From Ceratotherium simum simum (taxonomy: Eukaryota > Chordata > Mammalia > Perissodactyla > Rhinocerotidae), in the NCBI RefSeq assembly GCF_000283155.1, contig NW_004454267.1:2165765-2229764 (forward strand): a stretch of DNA of 64,000 bases, in the 5' to 3' direction. A program made the position numbers and the translations under genes. Under the pieces are notes generated by a model. That model had not been told where the DNA came from and ran no database searches. It saw only the letters and a program-made list of their open reading frames with translations. Below are positions 20,705-31,260 of this stretch, one piece after another; positions within the stretch are counted from its first letter, which is position 1; every line of letters begins with the position of its first letter.

Positions 20705-21490
20705 AATTCCAACCCCCGAGCCAGCGCTGTTCTAGGTCGGGACGGGGATGCAAAGGTGATCAAGACAGGTGAGACCTCTGCTCCTGAGACAGTTAAAATC
20801 CAGCTGTGAGCGGGGAGGATGGGCAGGCAATCAATAAGCAAACAAGTGGACAATGGCCCCTGATAAGTGCCCTAAAGAGAATTAAGCAAGTGGTGCAGTA
20901 GAGTCCAGCCATGAGGCTACTTCACCTTGGGGATTGGATGAGACTTCTCTGCGGAGATGACATTTAAGCTGAGTGACAGGGAAGAGCCAGAGAGAATCTA
21001 GAGAAAGAATGCTCCAAGGAGGGGTCCTCCAGTGCAAAGACCTGGAAGTAAGATTAGGGTGGGCGTGTCCCGTGAACAGGAAGAATGTCCACAGGCTCTG
21101 ATGGAATGAGCAAGATGGAGCGGGAAGGAGGCGAGGTCTGCAAGGGAGGCAGGAAGTTCTCGCCCAGGCAGGACTTTGAAGGCTGTGGGAAGGAGTTTGA
21201 ACTTTATTCTGAGCGCGAGGAAGGCTACTGGAGGGTTTTAAGCTGAGGGGCAACCTGGTCTGATTTAAACGTTTTAAAGACCCCTGTGGTCAGGTCAATA
21301 ATTCAGCGGTGTGCTAGACTCCATGAGGGATGAGAGGGAGGGAGATGCAGTAACCATGGAGGGCTTGGGCGTGAGAGAGAGGTGATCCACCAAGGACTTT
21401 AAGGTAAGGAAATCCTCGAGAAAGATGAGCTATTTAAAGACATTGATGGAGAGAGGAAGGAGTGAACCACGGGAATAGCTCCCTGAGTGT
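20705..21490 (-). repeat. L2 LINE, antisense, about 780 bp, longest L2 here
   Basis: Runs through gccagcgctgttctaggtcg, ggcaggcaatcaataagcaa, gagatgacatttaagctgag, ccagtgcaaagacctggaag, ggactttgaaggctgtggga, ctggagggttttaagctgag and aaagacccctgtggtcaggt in the order of the antisense L2 3' region. Ageing has broken all frames. Confidence 0.85.
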
Positions 21491-21620
21491 CGTTTAATCA
21501 CCAACATTGACACATCTGAGAAAAGACGACATTGTGTGGGCTGAGGGGCTGCCCTGCCCGGAATAGCAGGGTTTGAAAGAGCGAATGCAGGCAGGTGCAT
21601 CTCGTGGAGGGTGGCTACTA

Positions 21621-21740
21621 AATCCCAGAGCCACGAGAAACCTCGTCAAGAGGGATGAAATGGGCAAAGATGCTACGCTAGATCCCAGAGCCACGAGAAA
21701 CCTCGTCACGAGGGATGAAATGGGCAAAGATGCTACACTA
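21621..21740. repeat. 60-bp tandem duplication, two copies
   Basis: Bases 21621-21680 and 21681-21740 align without gaps and differ at three positions (5%). The period is exactly 60 bases. The low divergence makes this a recent event compared with the surrounding ancient repeats. It lies between the end of the antisense L2 and the MER20, and the unit itself is not a repeat I recognise. Confidence 0.97.
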
Positions 21741-21757
21741 GGCCTCATAGTCTGGAC

Positions 21758-21975
21758 CAGTAGTTCTCAACTGGGGGCGCTTCTGTCCCCACAGAGGCCA
21801 TTAGGCAGCATCTGGAGATATTTCTGGTTGTCACAACTGGGAGGGAGGATGCTACTGGTGTCTGGTGGGTAAAGGCCAGGGATGCTGCTAACCGTCCCCT
21901 GTAATGCACAGGACAGCCCCACAACACAGAGTGATCCTGACCCAAACGTCTGCAGTGCCGGGGTTGAGAAACCCT
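21758..21975 (+). mobile_element. MER20 hAT-Charlie transposon, full length
   Basis: Starts cagtagttctcaactggggg and ends ggggttgagaaaccctg, with interior ctggagatatttctggttgt, cacaactgggagggaggatg, gccagggatgctgctaaccg and aatgcacaggacagccccac. At 218 bp it spans the whole MER20 consensus, which is about 219 bp from memory. MER20 copies are known in the literature as a source of regulatory elements in endometrial stromal cells; nothing in this sequence shows that this copy is active. Confidence 0.9.
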
Positions 21976-21989
21976 GGATGTACTGCAGT

Positions 21990-22110
21990 AGCAGAGTCAG
22001 AGTCCTGGATTTCAATCCACACTGTGTGATCTTGGGCAAGTCCTTAACTTCAGTGTGCCTCAGTGTCTCCGTCTGTAAAATGGAGATGTTACTAGTTACT
22101 GCCTCCTATG
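21990..22110 (+). repeat. MIR SINE, sense
   Basis: Reads ggatttcaatccacactgtg, tgatcttgggcaagtcctta and gtctccgtctgtaaaatgga, the central MIR sense motifs, immediately after the MER20. Confidence 0.85.
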
Positions 22111-22219
22111 GGGATGTGAATATAGAGCTGAGGCCACCTGGGTAATAACCATGCTTGAGGGAACACTGAGAGAAGAAGACAGAGGCTACGTCACATGCTT
22201 TGGAATGAGGCCTCAAAAT

Positions 22220-22420
22220 CTGGGTGAGCATGGCAGGTGGAGTGACACTGAATTGGGCATCAGAAGATTGGGGTGTGGATCTGGGTCCCCTCACACACGA
22301 TGGGTGACTTTGGGGAAGTGGCCCAGCTTTCCTCTGCCCTCCCTGTTCTGGTTCACACGTCGGTATAGAAACATAAGAACAGGTCTACACGACCCACCCT
22401 GGCGGGGACAGTCTTCCCCA
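22220..22420 (+). repeat. MIR SINE, sense, diverged
   Basis: Reads agtgacactgaattgggcat, cagaagattggggtgtggat and cgatgggtgactttggggaa, the 5' half and core of a MIR. Confidence 0.6.
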
Positions 22421-22626
22421 GGTTCCATCCTGTAGAGTGGGACATGAGAGCGAGCAGGGACAATGCACTGGTGTGCCCAGCCAGAGCAGGAGCATCTTTC
22501 CTGCACACGGCAGTGGGGTCCACTTGCCCCAGGGAGCTCTCCTTAGTGACACCTGGAGGCATCTTTATTTAACTCAACACTAAAGAGACGGTCAAAAAGC
22601 ATTAACTGAGAACGTCTCAACTAACG

Positions 22627-22765
22627 TGGAATTTCTTGCTCTCAGCACTACTGACATTGGGACTGGATAATTCTGTCAGGGGCTGTCCTGTGCATTATAG
22701 CATATTTAGCAGCATCCCTGGCTTCTATCAACTAGATTCAAGTAACACCCAATTGAGAACCACTG
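22627..22765 (-). mobile_element. MER20 DNA transposon, antisense, internally deleted
   Basis: The right end aattgagaaccactg is the antisense MER20 terminus and the left end carries ctctcagcactactgacatt. Between them are ggctgtcctgtgcattatag, agcagcatccctggcttcta and tcaagtaacacccaattgag. The central part of the 219-bp family is missing. It lies in opposite orientation to the MER20 at 21758, about 650 bp away. Confidence 0.8.
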
Positions 22766-22769
22766 AACT

Positions 22770-22995
22770 GGCATGGTGCAGTAAAATAAAATAATCTGTG
22801 TAGACAGATAAAAGTTGGGCTCAAATTTCATGTCTTCCCCTTACTAGCTATGTGGCCTTAAAGGAAGCCACTCTCCCTCTTTAGGGATTCTGTTTTCTCA
22901 TCTGTAATATGGGTCTAGTACTTCTCTATAATGACGATGAAGTAATACGTAAAGTTCTTAGCACAGTGTCTAGCACAAAACTGGTTCTCAAAAAA
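22770..22995 (+). repeat. MIR SINE, sense, near full length
   Basis: Reads ttgggctcaaatttcatgtc, ttactagctatgtggcctta, ttttctcatctgtaatatgg and cttagcacagtgtctagcac, in the full MIR order. Confidence 0.9.
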
Positions 22996-24784
22996 GTCCT
23001 CATCCTTGTTTCTTATACAGGGTGGAAAATTAGACAGAGTCAAGACAGAACTCAGTGGCTGGTTCCCCAGAGCAAAGTCCAACCATAATAAGCAAAGCCG
23101 TAAGCAGATAGCGAGCTTGGCCCAACGCCTCTTTAAATCTGTGCTATGAACATTTGCTCCTTCATCTACAGAGTGGCTATTGTTGTTTACTAAGATCACT
23201 GTTGTCATCATTAGTGAAAAAAGAAGCTGTTGGAATTTTCCCCCTATCCGGAAGCTGTCTTGACCCCACCCAGACTCAAAGGACGCCAGAACTTTCAAGT
23301 CTTCCCCTTTAGAGGGAAAGAGTCCACGAAAATGAAGACTTTACAAGGTCAACCAACTGCACACTGAGAAAAACAAGCATTGCCGCAGGTCTGGGTAGGG
23401 CGTGGGTGGTCTCCCTGACAGCTTGTTTTTAAAGACTTGCAAACAGAAGTGAGTTTGCCTCCAAGGAACTGTCTGTGTGCTGTGTCTGCGTGCTGGCAGA
23501 TCCAAAAACGGAAGTAAAGCCCTGGTGGCCAGCCACATGCAGACATTCTGATTAGGAAGTGCTACTAATTTAAGCCCATTTTTCGAGGTGCCCACAGCCT
23601 CAATGGGAAATCACCACCATTCTCTGGAGAGGGCGGTTAATCACCTTACGCAGTCACAGGAATGGAGAAAACAAAGAGCTGAAAAGCTTCTCATAAAGGG
23701 AAGATCCCAAGCGGCGTGTTCAACAAAATGTTGCCCTCTAAGCGTTTTCTCCCCGTACTGCGTTCTCCTGAACAGAACAGATGATTAGGATTTAAGGTGC
23801 ATTTTGTTGGTATTCTGGTGGTAGAGGGCCAATGAAGTCCCCAGTTGTGTCTCATCTTTCATTCTTCCTCTTGGTGGAGTTCCTGCAGGAGATATAAGCA
23901 AAGAACTTGAGCCAAATGGAAGCAAAGACCACTTTGTCATTAATTGGGCCAATGCCCAATACTACAATGCTGGACTTTTTACAAAAGGCTAGTCTATGTA
24001 GTGTGGAATTGATATTCACCTTCTCCTTAACCCAGATCAGAATCTTGACTGGACATGGTGAAGAAGATCTCGGGACATGAGGCATGTGGCTGGCGTCACT
24101 CACCTAATAGGCACCCAATGAGTATGGGGGCAGGGGGATAAATACGGAGTGAGAGGATATGGCTGTTCTGGGCCCTTAGCTCAACTCATCTACCCAGATG
24201 CGTGGAAAGAACAGACAAGAAGGAGCTTAGCTTGGTACATGTCTTTAAAACACAGTGGCTTTGGCCCCCCAGTAAATATGGCCCAACTAAGGTATTACAC
24301 TCTGGTTAATCACATCAGCCTCTCCTCCACCCTTAGAGATGGGAGCAAAGATAGGAATGTAGTGAGGAAGCTTCCAGGCACAGGGAGACCAAGGCTGCTG
24401 AGAGACCCCTTCCCACTAACAAGGAGCTCCATTTATAAGTGATCCTTTCTAGGGATATAAAATAAAATTGTCCTCCCACCTCTGGTGCCAAGTATTTGGA
24501 ACTGGAAGTGAGCTCCTGAAGACGCAATGTGGACCTTGGAAAAAGTTCTTCCTTCATTCGTTTCTTCTTTTATCCAGTGTAGCACCAAATAATTTCCTTG
24601 GCCACATGCGTGAGTCAGCTCTTGTCCTAGGACCAAGTATGTGTGTGAATCAAGGCCAGGTATGGGTGGGTGAAAAACCATCCCAGCTTCCTTCCTCTCT
24701 GCTCTCTGACACTTCTCCAGCCTTTTCTGGGCATGCTTTCTCAAGTTTTGATCCATCTGCTGTCATCTTCTCCATGCAACTTAG
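22996..24784. other. Unassigned sequence
   Basis: About 1.8 kb without a recognised repeat, exon or RNA gene. Isolated CpG-containing words occur near 23690-23760. Open frames here are short and overlap in several phases, as expected for non-coding DNA. Confidence 0.35.
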
Positions 24785-24870
24785 GAAAGCATTTATTCAT
24801 TCAACAAATGTTTATTATGTGCCTACATCTTAGGTGGGTGCCCTGGAGGCAGAGGCTGTGACAGGGGTGT
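24785..24870 (-). repeat. L2 LINE terminus, antisense, short
   Basis: Reads tttattcattcaacaaatgt then ttattatgtgcctacatctt, the antisense L2 end. Confidence 0.7.
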
Positions 24871-25021
24871 GAGGGGATGTGATTTATTGAAGGAGAACTC
24901 TTCAAGAAAAGTCTCTAAGGGAGGAAGTGAAATAGAATAAGGAAGGAGAAAGACCAGAGCAAGGATGTGGTCTCATGTAGAGTCTAGCCTTGGCCTGATC
25001 CATGGCGGGAGGACTCTTGAG

Positions 25022-25170
25022 CAGTGATTGGCAGACTCTCTCTGTAAAGGGCTAGACAGTAAACATTTGAGGCTTTGCAGGCCATATAATCTCTGTCACA
25101 ACTACTCAATGCTGCCATTGTAGCGGGAAGCAGCCATGCAAGGTACATAAATGCATGGGTGTGGCCACGA
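25022..25170. mobile_element. MER1-group (hAT-Charlie) DNA transposon fragment
   Basis: Starts cagtgattggcagactctct and continues ctgtaaagggctagacagta, gaggctttgcaggccatata and gtcacaactactcaatgctg. This is one half of the MER1/Charlie-type element whose ends read 'cagnggttggcaaact'. The opposite terminus is absent. Confidence 0.75.
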
Positions 25171-26084
25171 GGTCAAGGAGCTTGTCTGTCTTGCCCATCA
25201 ATGTACCCTGTGCCTGGAACATTGTAGGCAGAAGTAAATGCCTACAACGCCCACCCAGATCATCTTGACGGCACCGCTGCTCCCATGCTCCAGCTGTCGT
25301 GAATGTTGGGTGCTAATGGCTTGCAGCTGCCCCGCTTACATAGAATTTGCCCACAGCTGATAGAAATACCTTGCGTTAGCAATTACACTCCCTTCCCTGA
25401 CCTACCCAGAAGCATCCCACAGCCAATGGCTGATGGATAGAGGCGTACAAAAGACCCACCCTCTTGCCTCATGGAGGGCTACTTCAGTGTACCATATATG
25501 TCCATGGGCTGAATATGACCCACTATCCATTCAACCCAATTCCCTGTGCCTAGCACAGAGCCTGGAAGAAAGCAGACAGAAAGTAAATGTTTATTGAACA
25601 CAATAGGATAAAGCTGAACCTTGAAAGACCAGTCAGATTTGGGCAGGAGGGGAAAGAAGGCATTCTTTAGGTCCTCAAACATACCAAGGGCTTTTATACA
25701 CACCGTTCCACCTGCCCCCAGCATTAGCCAGCCTCCCCAACACCCGTTTGCCTAGATGACCAGCCTCGTCTCTCATCCCCCGAGTCTCAGCTTAGATAGA
25801 TCTGCCTCCAGCCTGAGTTCACTGCCCCTCGGCTATGCTCTTACAGGCCCTTTGCTTGTCACTCGGGGAATAATTCTCCCATAGTGTATTAGGTCCTTAA
25901 GTTCACTCCTCTGTCTCCCCCAATAGAATGGGGGCTCCCTGGGGACAGGGACCTTGAGGAATTGAAAGTCTACACTAGTGCCATTTTGACTCTATATTTC
26001 TTTTCATCCAACTCTGGTTATAAAATTTTCCTGAGCATAAAGAAAAGTTAAAAAGGTTCGCACAATGAACACCACTTAGATTCA
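25171..26084. other. L2 tail fragments (sense) in otherwise unassigned sequence
   Basis: Sense L2-type phrases occur at 25180-25240 (tgtaccctgtgcctggaaca), 25530-25605 (cctgtgcctagcacagagcc, then aaatgtttattgaaca) and about 25745-25960 (ctccctggggacagggacct). The stretches between show no recognisable feature. Confidence 0.55.
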
Positions 26085-26280
26085 ACAACTGTTAACATTA
26101 TTTCTTTCATCCTGACAAATAGCATAGAAGATGAGTACTATCGTTCTTCCCAATTTTCTGATGAGGAAACTGAGGCTTAAAGAAGTTACATCACTTTTCA
26201 AATTCAAACAGCTACTAAGTGTTAGATCCAACTGAAAGCTGGGGCAGGAGCCTGAATGCCTGATGACTAGATTATGCAGT
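26085..26280 (-). repeat. MIR SINE, antisense
   Basis: Reads gatgagtactatcgttcttc, tgatgaggaaactgaggctt and ctgaatgcctgatgactaga, following the antisense MIR. Confidence 0.8.
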
Positions 26281-26939
26281 CTCATCACCCCACAACCCTG
26301 TGACCTGCTGGAGAATCCTAGAGATTGTGAGGTTCTGCTATTTCCGGGGAGTCGGAGGCAGCTCATGGAGAGACGACTCCAGCAAGCAGCTGAAAAGCCG
26401 GCGGAGCTGAGGCAAGGAAAACACAGCTGAAGTTTGGTGCCCAATCATCAAAGAGATGAAGTCCAACAGCACCCACCCCCATCCCCATCTTCCCCGCTAT
26501 ACGTCTCTGACACGACCATTATTAGTGACTGGGCTCAGAATCTTGCCACCTTGTATGATCTGAATTGATCCAGTAAAGAATTCTCTGAAAAGCACCATTA
26601 AGATGATTTATGGTCTAATTTTGGGTGCTATAGATTCCGAGTCAGACTTATGACTGGAGAGAGAAAAAAGCCCCCACTCGCTTGGAATGCAAGCAAAGGT
26701 TTCCGTATTGATAGAGAAGCACGGCTGGCTGGGAGAAGTCATATTTTTTAAGTTTACAGCTACCACTCCTGGTTTGGCGTCACTATAGCAACTGAGGGCC
26801 TGTAGGAAGGGGCTCTGCAGATCTCACGCCACTGAAAGCTGATGGATAGGTCTCCCCAACACTGTTTAGACACTTCTGTGCTAGGAGCCAGATAACATTA
26901 GTTTATTTATTAAAATACATGTTAAAACACCAGTCATCT
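26281..26939. other. Unassigned sequence
   Basis: I see no repeat or coding exon in this stretch. Confidence 0.35.
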
Positions 26940-27200
26940 CTCTTGCCCCGGCATTTCATTCTAATCATTGTTGTTAAGGAATTGTTAACAGCCTACTGAT
27001 AGGAATGGAAGGCAACTCCCATTAGGGAGCTAAAGGCCATTTTGCTGGGGGTAACGTGCCCAGGGCAACAGGGGGGCCATGCAGGGTGCATAATTACACT
27101 AATTTGGCATGAGTGATTGCTTTACTCTTCCCCATTCGACCCACCTGGGGTTTTAAGGGAGTTTGAGGCACGGCTAATCCCAGTAAAGGCTTCTGTTCCC
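26940..27200. other. Candidate conserved non-coding element
   Basis: Repeat-free. Contains ttgttgttaaggaattgtta, gcataattacactaatttgg and catgagtgattgctttactc, with a retained GC-rich segment in the middle (ggcaacaggggggccatgca). There is no coding frame. The candidate status rests on absence of repeats and motif density. Confidence 0.28.
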
Positions 27201-27399
27201 AGCTTCACAGAGGCTCTGGCCGGGCTTGTGTCCAGCTAAGGCTCTGGATTTCTGCCTTCTCTGTCACTAGGCTGACAGCCTGGCCTGGGTGAGTGGCAGT
27301 TTGTGCCCTAAGCAGAGCAAGTGTCATTGGGCCCAGGGGGCCGATGTGTATGGCCTGTCAAAGGTGACACAGCTCAGGAGATGGCCTACAGCTGCAGGC

Positions 27400-27770
27400 A
27401 AGACGGGTTGGGCGTGAATCGCAGTCTTGCTGTCGCTAGATCTGTGACAGGAAACCTCTGAAGCCTCAGTCTACCTACGTGGAGATGGGGACACTGGCAC
27501 TGCTTCCATTCACGTGGCGTTTATCACACACAAGACACTCCCGTTAGCTCATCCAGTCCTCACCAAGCCTGACAAGATCGGTACTTCCACTCCATGTCAC
27601 AGATGAGGAAACTGAGGCTTGGAGAAGCTCACAAGCTGGAGTGGCTGCACAGCTCCTGGGGCTCCGGGGGCATTAAATGAGGACTCATGTGCTCTGCTCA
27701 GCACCACACGATACTCGTAAAGTATTTGGTACCAAGTTGGTACTCCATAAATATTATTAGGTATGTTCTA
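27400..27770. repeat. MIR inserted within a MIR (sense, antisense, sense)
   Basis: A sense MIR (27400-27500: gaagcctcagtctacctacg, then gagatggggacactggcact) is interrupted by an antisense MIR (27505-27660: gtggcgtttatcacacacaa, gatgaggaaactgaggcttg) and resumes at 27665-27770 (ggcattaaatgaggactcat, then ttggtactccataaatatta). The order suggests one ancient SINE inside another. Confidence 0.6.
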
Positions 27771-27781
27771 TTAATTTTATT

Positions 27782-28080
27782 TTTTTTATTTTTTCAAGTT
27801 CTATTGAGGCACAACTGACAAATAAAATTGTATATGTTTAAAGCATATAAGGTGATGATTTGATATACATACCCTTTGTGAAATGATGACCACAATCAGG
27901 TTAACATCCATCACCCTACATAGCTACCATTTTTGTGTGTGTGGTGAGAATGCTTAAGATCTACCCTCCTAGAAGATTTCAAGTCTACCACAGGGTATTA
28001 ACTATAGTGACCATGCTGTACATTAGATCCCCAGAACTTGTTTGTCTTATGACTTAGGGCTTGTGCCCCTTGATCAGCAT
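27782..28080 (-). mobile_element. LINE-1 3' end, antisense, 5'-truncated
   Basis: A T-rich start is followed by caagttctattgaggcacaa, ctgacaaataaaattgtata, catccatcaccctacatagc, gagaatgcttaagatctacc and accatgctgtacattagatc. This is the reverse complement of an L1M 3' UTR. It includes only non-coding 3' sequence. Confidence 0.8.
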
Positions 28081-28184
28081 CTCTCCACTAATTCTACCAT
28101 CATTATTATTGGTGGTGACCTTGGTGGTAGCCTTGGTGGTGGCAAGTGCTATGATTGCCCCAATCATCAAAGCTTATCATGGTG

Positions 28185-28400
28185 ACACTTGTCTAAGTGC
28201 GTGAATAATCTGTAAGCAAGTGGTTGACTCTTTCCACCTCTCATGATGTCAGGTTATTCCTCACACCAACCGATGAGGTGAGCATCAGTATCTCAGCTTT
28301 ACAGGTGAAGTCCTTGAAGTTCCCAGAGATGAAATCACTGACCTGGGGTCACCTAGCTGGTAAGAGGCGTCATTGGGATTTGAACCCTTCTCTTCATGGT
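28185..28400 (-). repeat. MIR SINE, antisense
   Basis: Reads cctcacaccaaccgatgagg, agctttacaggtgaagtcct, ggtcacctagctggtaagag and gggatttgaacccttctctt, the antisense MIR core and head. Confidence 0.75.
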
Positions 28401-28921
28401 TGCAAAGCCTGGCTGGAACTTGTGGGGGATTTTGAAGGTGGAGATCAAGCCACAACTGTTACCCTCAGAAGGTCATTGGGTCCAATATGGTGAGGGACAG
28501 TCACAGACGCTCTCTGGGGGCCCCAGCTTGTCCTCACTCTCCCCTGTGCCACATCGACCTTGTCTTCCAGACTGCTGGCCCTGCTGATGACAGTGGCCCC
28601 AGGCCACTACCAGATGCCTGGCTGCTGACTCACAGAGATGTAGCCGCTCACAGTCACCTGTCCCCACCTGGCGCCCCTTCCTGGTCCCACTTCCTCAGCA
28701 GGATGTGCCTAGAGTCTCGTAGTTGCCACCCAGGCCGGAGCTTCAGACAAACTGGTTAGTGACTTTCTCTGATGTTCCACGCCCCTTTCTAGGCCCCCAC
28801 TTCCCCAGCTCCTCACACAAGTGTGTGAAGTCATTCCCGTAAGAAATCTTTGCTCCTATAATATTCACCATGGCTTTGTTTCCCTGTGGAGCGTGACCAA
28901 CAGGCTGAATAACATCAACCC
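28401..28921. other. Unassigned sequence
   Basis: A moderately GC-rich stretch with several short overlapping open frames, none with a recognisable protein family or splice-flanked structure. Confidence 0.35.
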
Positions 28922-29028
28922 AAGGGAAGGGCAGGGGAGGAGAGGGAAGGCAAGGAGAGAGAAGGGAGAGGAGGAGAGGGGAAGGGGAGGGAGATGGGGA
29001 GAGGGGAGGAGGAAAGGGGAGACAAGAC
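28922..29028. repeat. Purine-rich (GGGA/GAGG) tract, about 105 bp
   Basis: The plus strand is almost entirely A and G across about 105 bases with only a few pyrimidine interruptions. Runs of three to four G recur at short spacing, so the tract has the composition for triplex or G-quadruplex structures. The C-rich run ccccccc follows at 29030. Confidence 0.9.
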
Positions 29029-29344
29029 CCCCCCCACCCTTGGATCTCATCAAGCTGACTTGTCTTCCTGTAGCAAGGGAATCCCAGTTAGGGCCTGTTC
29101 TTCTTATCTTTTCTGTTCTTCCCTGATTTGGTCACGTCACTTTCATTGGTCTATTGGCCTTCATTTCATAACTAAGGAAAAACAGGATGCCTTTCTGCCA
29201 TCAGGAAACAGCGATAATTCGAAATGAGCTCTCAGGTGTGATGAGAGGAGGGAATGGAACTCTAGCCCCCCCTTTCCTCACCTCTGCATTTCCACGTCAC
29301 ACTCGTCTACTCCGTTGGGTCAGCCCATCCCATGGTTCCACTCC

Positions 29345-29560
29345 ATCACTCCAGGATCAGGACCCAGCACGGTATCTGGGGTCCCACCGCCCTGCACTCA
29401 GCTACCGGCTCTGCCACTTTCCCAATGTGGACCTTGGTCAAGTGACCCCACCTCTCATTTCCTCACCTGAAATGGAAATAATAACCATGGTCCCTAAAAG
29501 TGTTCAATGATACAGTGGACAGAGAGTTCTCAGCACAGCGCTTGGCACTCAGTAAGTGCC
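29345..29560 (+). repeat. MIR SINE, sense, near full length
   Basis: Reads ctaccggctctgccactttc, ggaccttggtcaagtgaccc, catttcctcacctgaaatgg, gttctcagcacagcgcttgg and cactcagtaagtgcc, the full sense MIR order. Confidence 0.9.
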
Positions 29561-29689
29561 ACTGTCGTCACCGTAGATGGTACAGCAAGTCCAAGTTCCA
29601 TTACCTGGCTTTTCATCTTTGAATGAAGTAAAACGTGCAGAAGTTACTGGCATTTTGTCCCGTGTTTTTTCAGAGCAGCATGTACCGGC

Positions 29690-30275
29690 TGCTTTCCATG
29701 GGAGTTCTACTGCCCTCATACCTTGCTCTCGCCCTGGTTCCTCAAACTGCTGGTGAGGCAGGCAGGGCTGACTCTCTTGTTTGGCTATCCTCAAAGCCAC
29801 TCCCAACCCTCTGCTTAGCTCCCACTTTAAAGAGCATGAAAACAAACCAGATGGCTGCTTTCCCAATCTCCCTGCAACTAAGAGTGGACATGTGATTTAC
29901 CTCTGGTCAATGAAATGTAATAGGGGAAATTCCTAAAGAGTAGTGTCTGGGAAGGTTTTCCTTTCCTGATAAAATGGACAAGTCTTGTTGGCACTTCCCT
30001 TCCCCCTTCTTTCTACCTTGAACATGGATGTGATGACTGGTGCCATGGCAGCCATCTTTACACGTGAGGATGAGAAGCTTACAGTTGGGAATGGTAGAGT
30101 AGATATACAGAAAGAGCCTGGGTCCTTCATAACACCACTGAGTTGCTGAACAAACCTGGAGACACATATGTGTCCTTATATTTTATCCAGTTTCTCATTG
30201 GATAGAGCTCTGTGATTGCCATTTTTCATTAATGTTTCTGTTACTTGCATTTGAAAGCATTCTTAACTGATACGG
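29690..30275 (+). mobile_element. MLT1-type MaLR LTR, sense
   Basis: The 5' part carries acatgtgatttacctctggt and caatgaaatgtaa. The middle has ccatggcagccatctttaca, and the 3' end has gtttctgttacttgcatttg, aaagcattcttaactgatac. This series of blocks is the MLT1-class LTR. There are no retroviral genes. Confidence 0.75.
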
Positions 30276-30279
30276 GGTA

Positions 30280-30425
30280 TTATTTTACATATAGGGGTGG
30301 GGAGGCTCAAAAGGTTGGGTAAATTCCAAAAGTCCTTGCAGCTTTTAAGTAGCACAGGCAGAATTCAGTCCCAGGTTCTGTCCAGTTCCAAAGCCAAGCT
30401 CTTAACCAATACTGCTCTGCTGTGC
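30280..30425 (-). repeat. MIR SINE, antisense
   Basis: Reads ggctcaaaaggttgggtaaa, cagcttttaagtagcacagg and caaagccaagctcttaacca, the antisense MIR centre and head. Confidence 0.7.
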
Positions 30426-30654
30426 TCAGTGAACATGTTTCCCCATCTACCTTCTCTCCTCCACATAGTTAAATCCATTTTGAGTTCAAGTCCGAGTCCT
30501 AGACCCTCTTTGATTAATACAGCCCACAGAGAACTCTTGCTGCAATGATTCCTATTTTTCCATTTCTATGTGGCACTTAATGGTTTCCTAACACTTCAAG
30601 TGCATTCTCGTTTTGACCCCCTCCTCCCCATCATAACACGTGCATCTTAAGGTC

Positions 30655-30990
30655 AGAGCAGCCACCTACCGTAGAGTAAAGATCAGGGGATTTGGAGATC
30701 GGTTCAAATCCTGGTTCTGCCTCTTGCCTGTTGTATGGCTTTGGGGGAAAGCCAGTTCATCTCTCTGGGTCTCAGTCTGATTTATGAAATGAAGGTCATA
30801 ATGTTGCCTTAAGTTATTAATGAGAAAACTGTTTGTAAAGCAATTAGCAGAGTGCCTGACTTGTAACAGACACTCAGAATGATAGCTACCACTGTGATTA
30901 CTGTGTGTTTTATTTCTCGCGTACTGTCTTAGTGTGTGGCAAAGGGACAACAAATAGTGTGAGTTCAATAAACAACTGTTAATAGAATGG
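30655..30990 (+). repeat. MIR SINE, sense, plus L2-like tail
   Basis: The MIR (30655-30885) reads ttggagatcggttcaaatcc, tggttctgcctcttgcctgt, tgaaatgaaggtcataatgt and gcaattagcagagtgcctga. A further tail phrase, gagttcaataaacaactgtt, follows near 30960. Confidence 0.85.
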
Positions 30991-31004
30991 TCCATTGACT
31001 ATTC

Positions 31005-31260
31005 CATTAAGAACTTACTAAGATGTCATTTTATTCCAGACAATGTGCTAAGTATTTGACTTCAAAGGTTTTTCTTTAAAGTCAAATAAAACACCCTTGC
31101 CCTGGACACATGAACAGATAACCAGAATACAATGCGACAAATTCAATAATAAAGAAACATATAGGGTTTTGTGGGGACACAGAGGAAGGGCACTTATCAA
31201 ATCTAGGAAGACTTCCAGGAGGAGGTCTCAAATTGACTTTTATAGAACAGAAGAGATTAG
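31005..31260 (-). repeat. L2 LINE, antisense
   Basis: Reads aacttactaagatgtcattt, ccagacaatgtgctaagtat, cccttgccctggacacatga and ggaagacttccaggaggagg, in antisense L2 order. Confidence 0.65.

Noticed and set aside
21573..21872. Open frame with an internally repeated 20-residue unit
   Set aside because: The peptide repeat is a consequence of the 60-bp tandem duplication, and the frame continues into a MER20 transposon. No protein family is recognisable.
28800..29300. CpG island or promoter
   Set aside because: The GC-richness comes from a purine tract and a C run, with few CpG dinucleotides.
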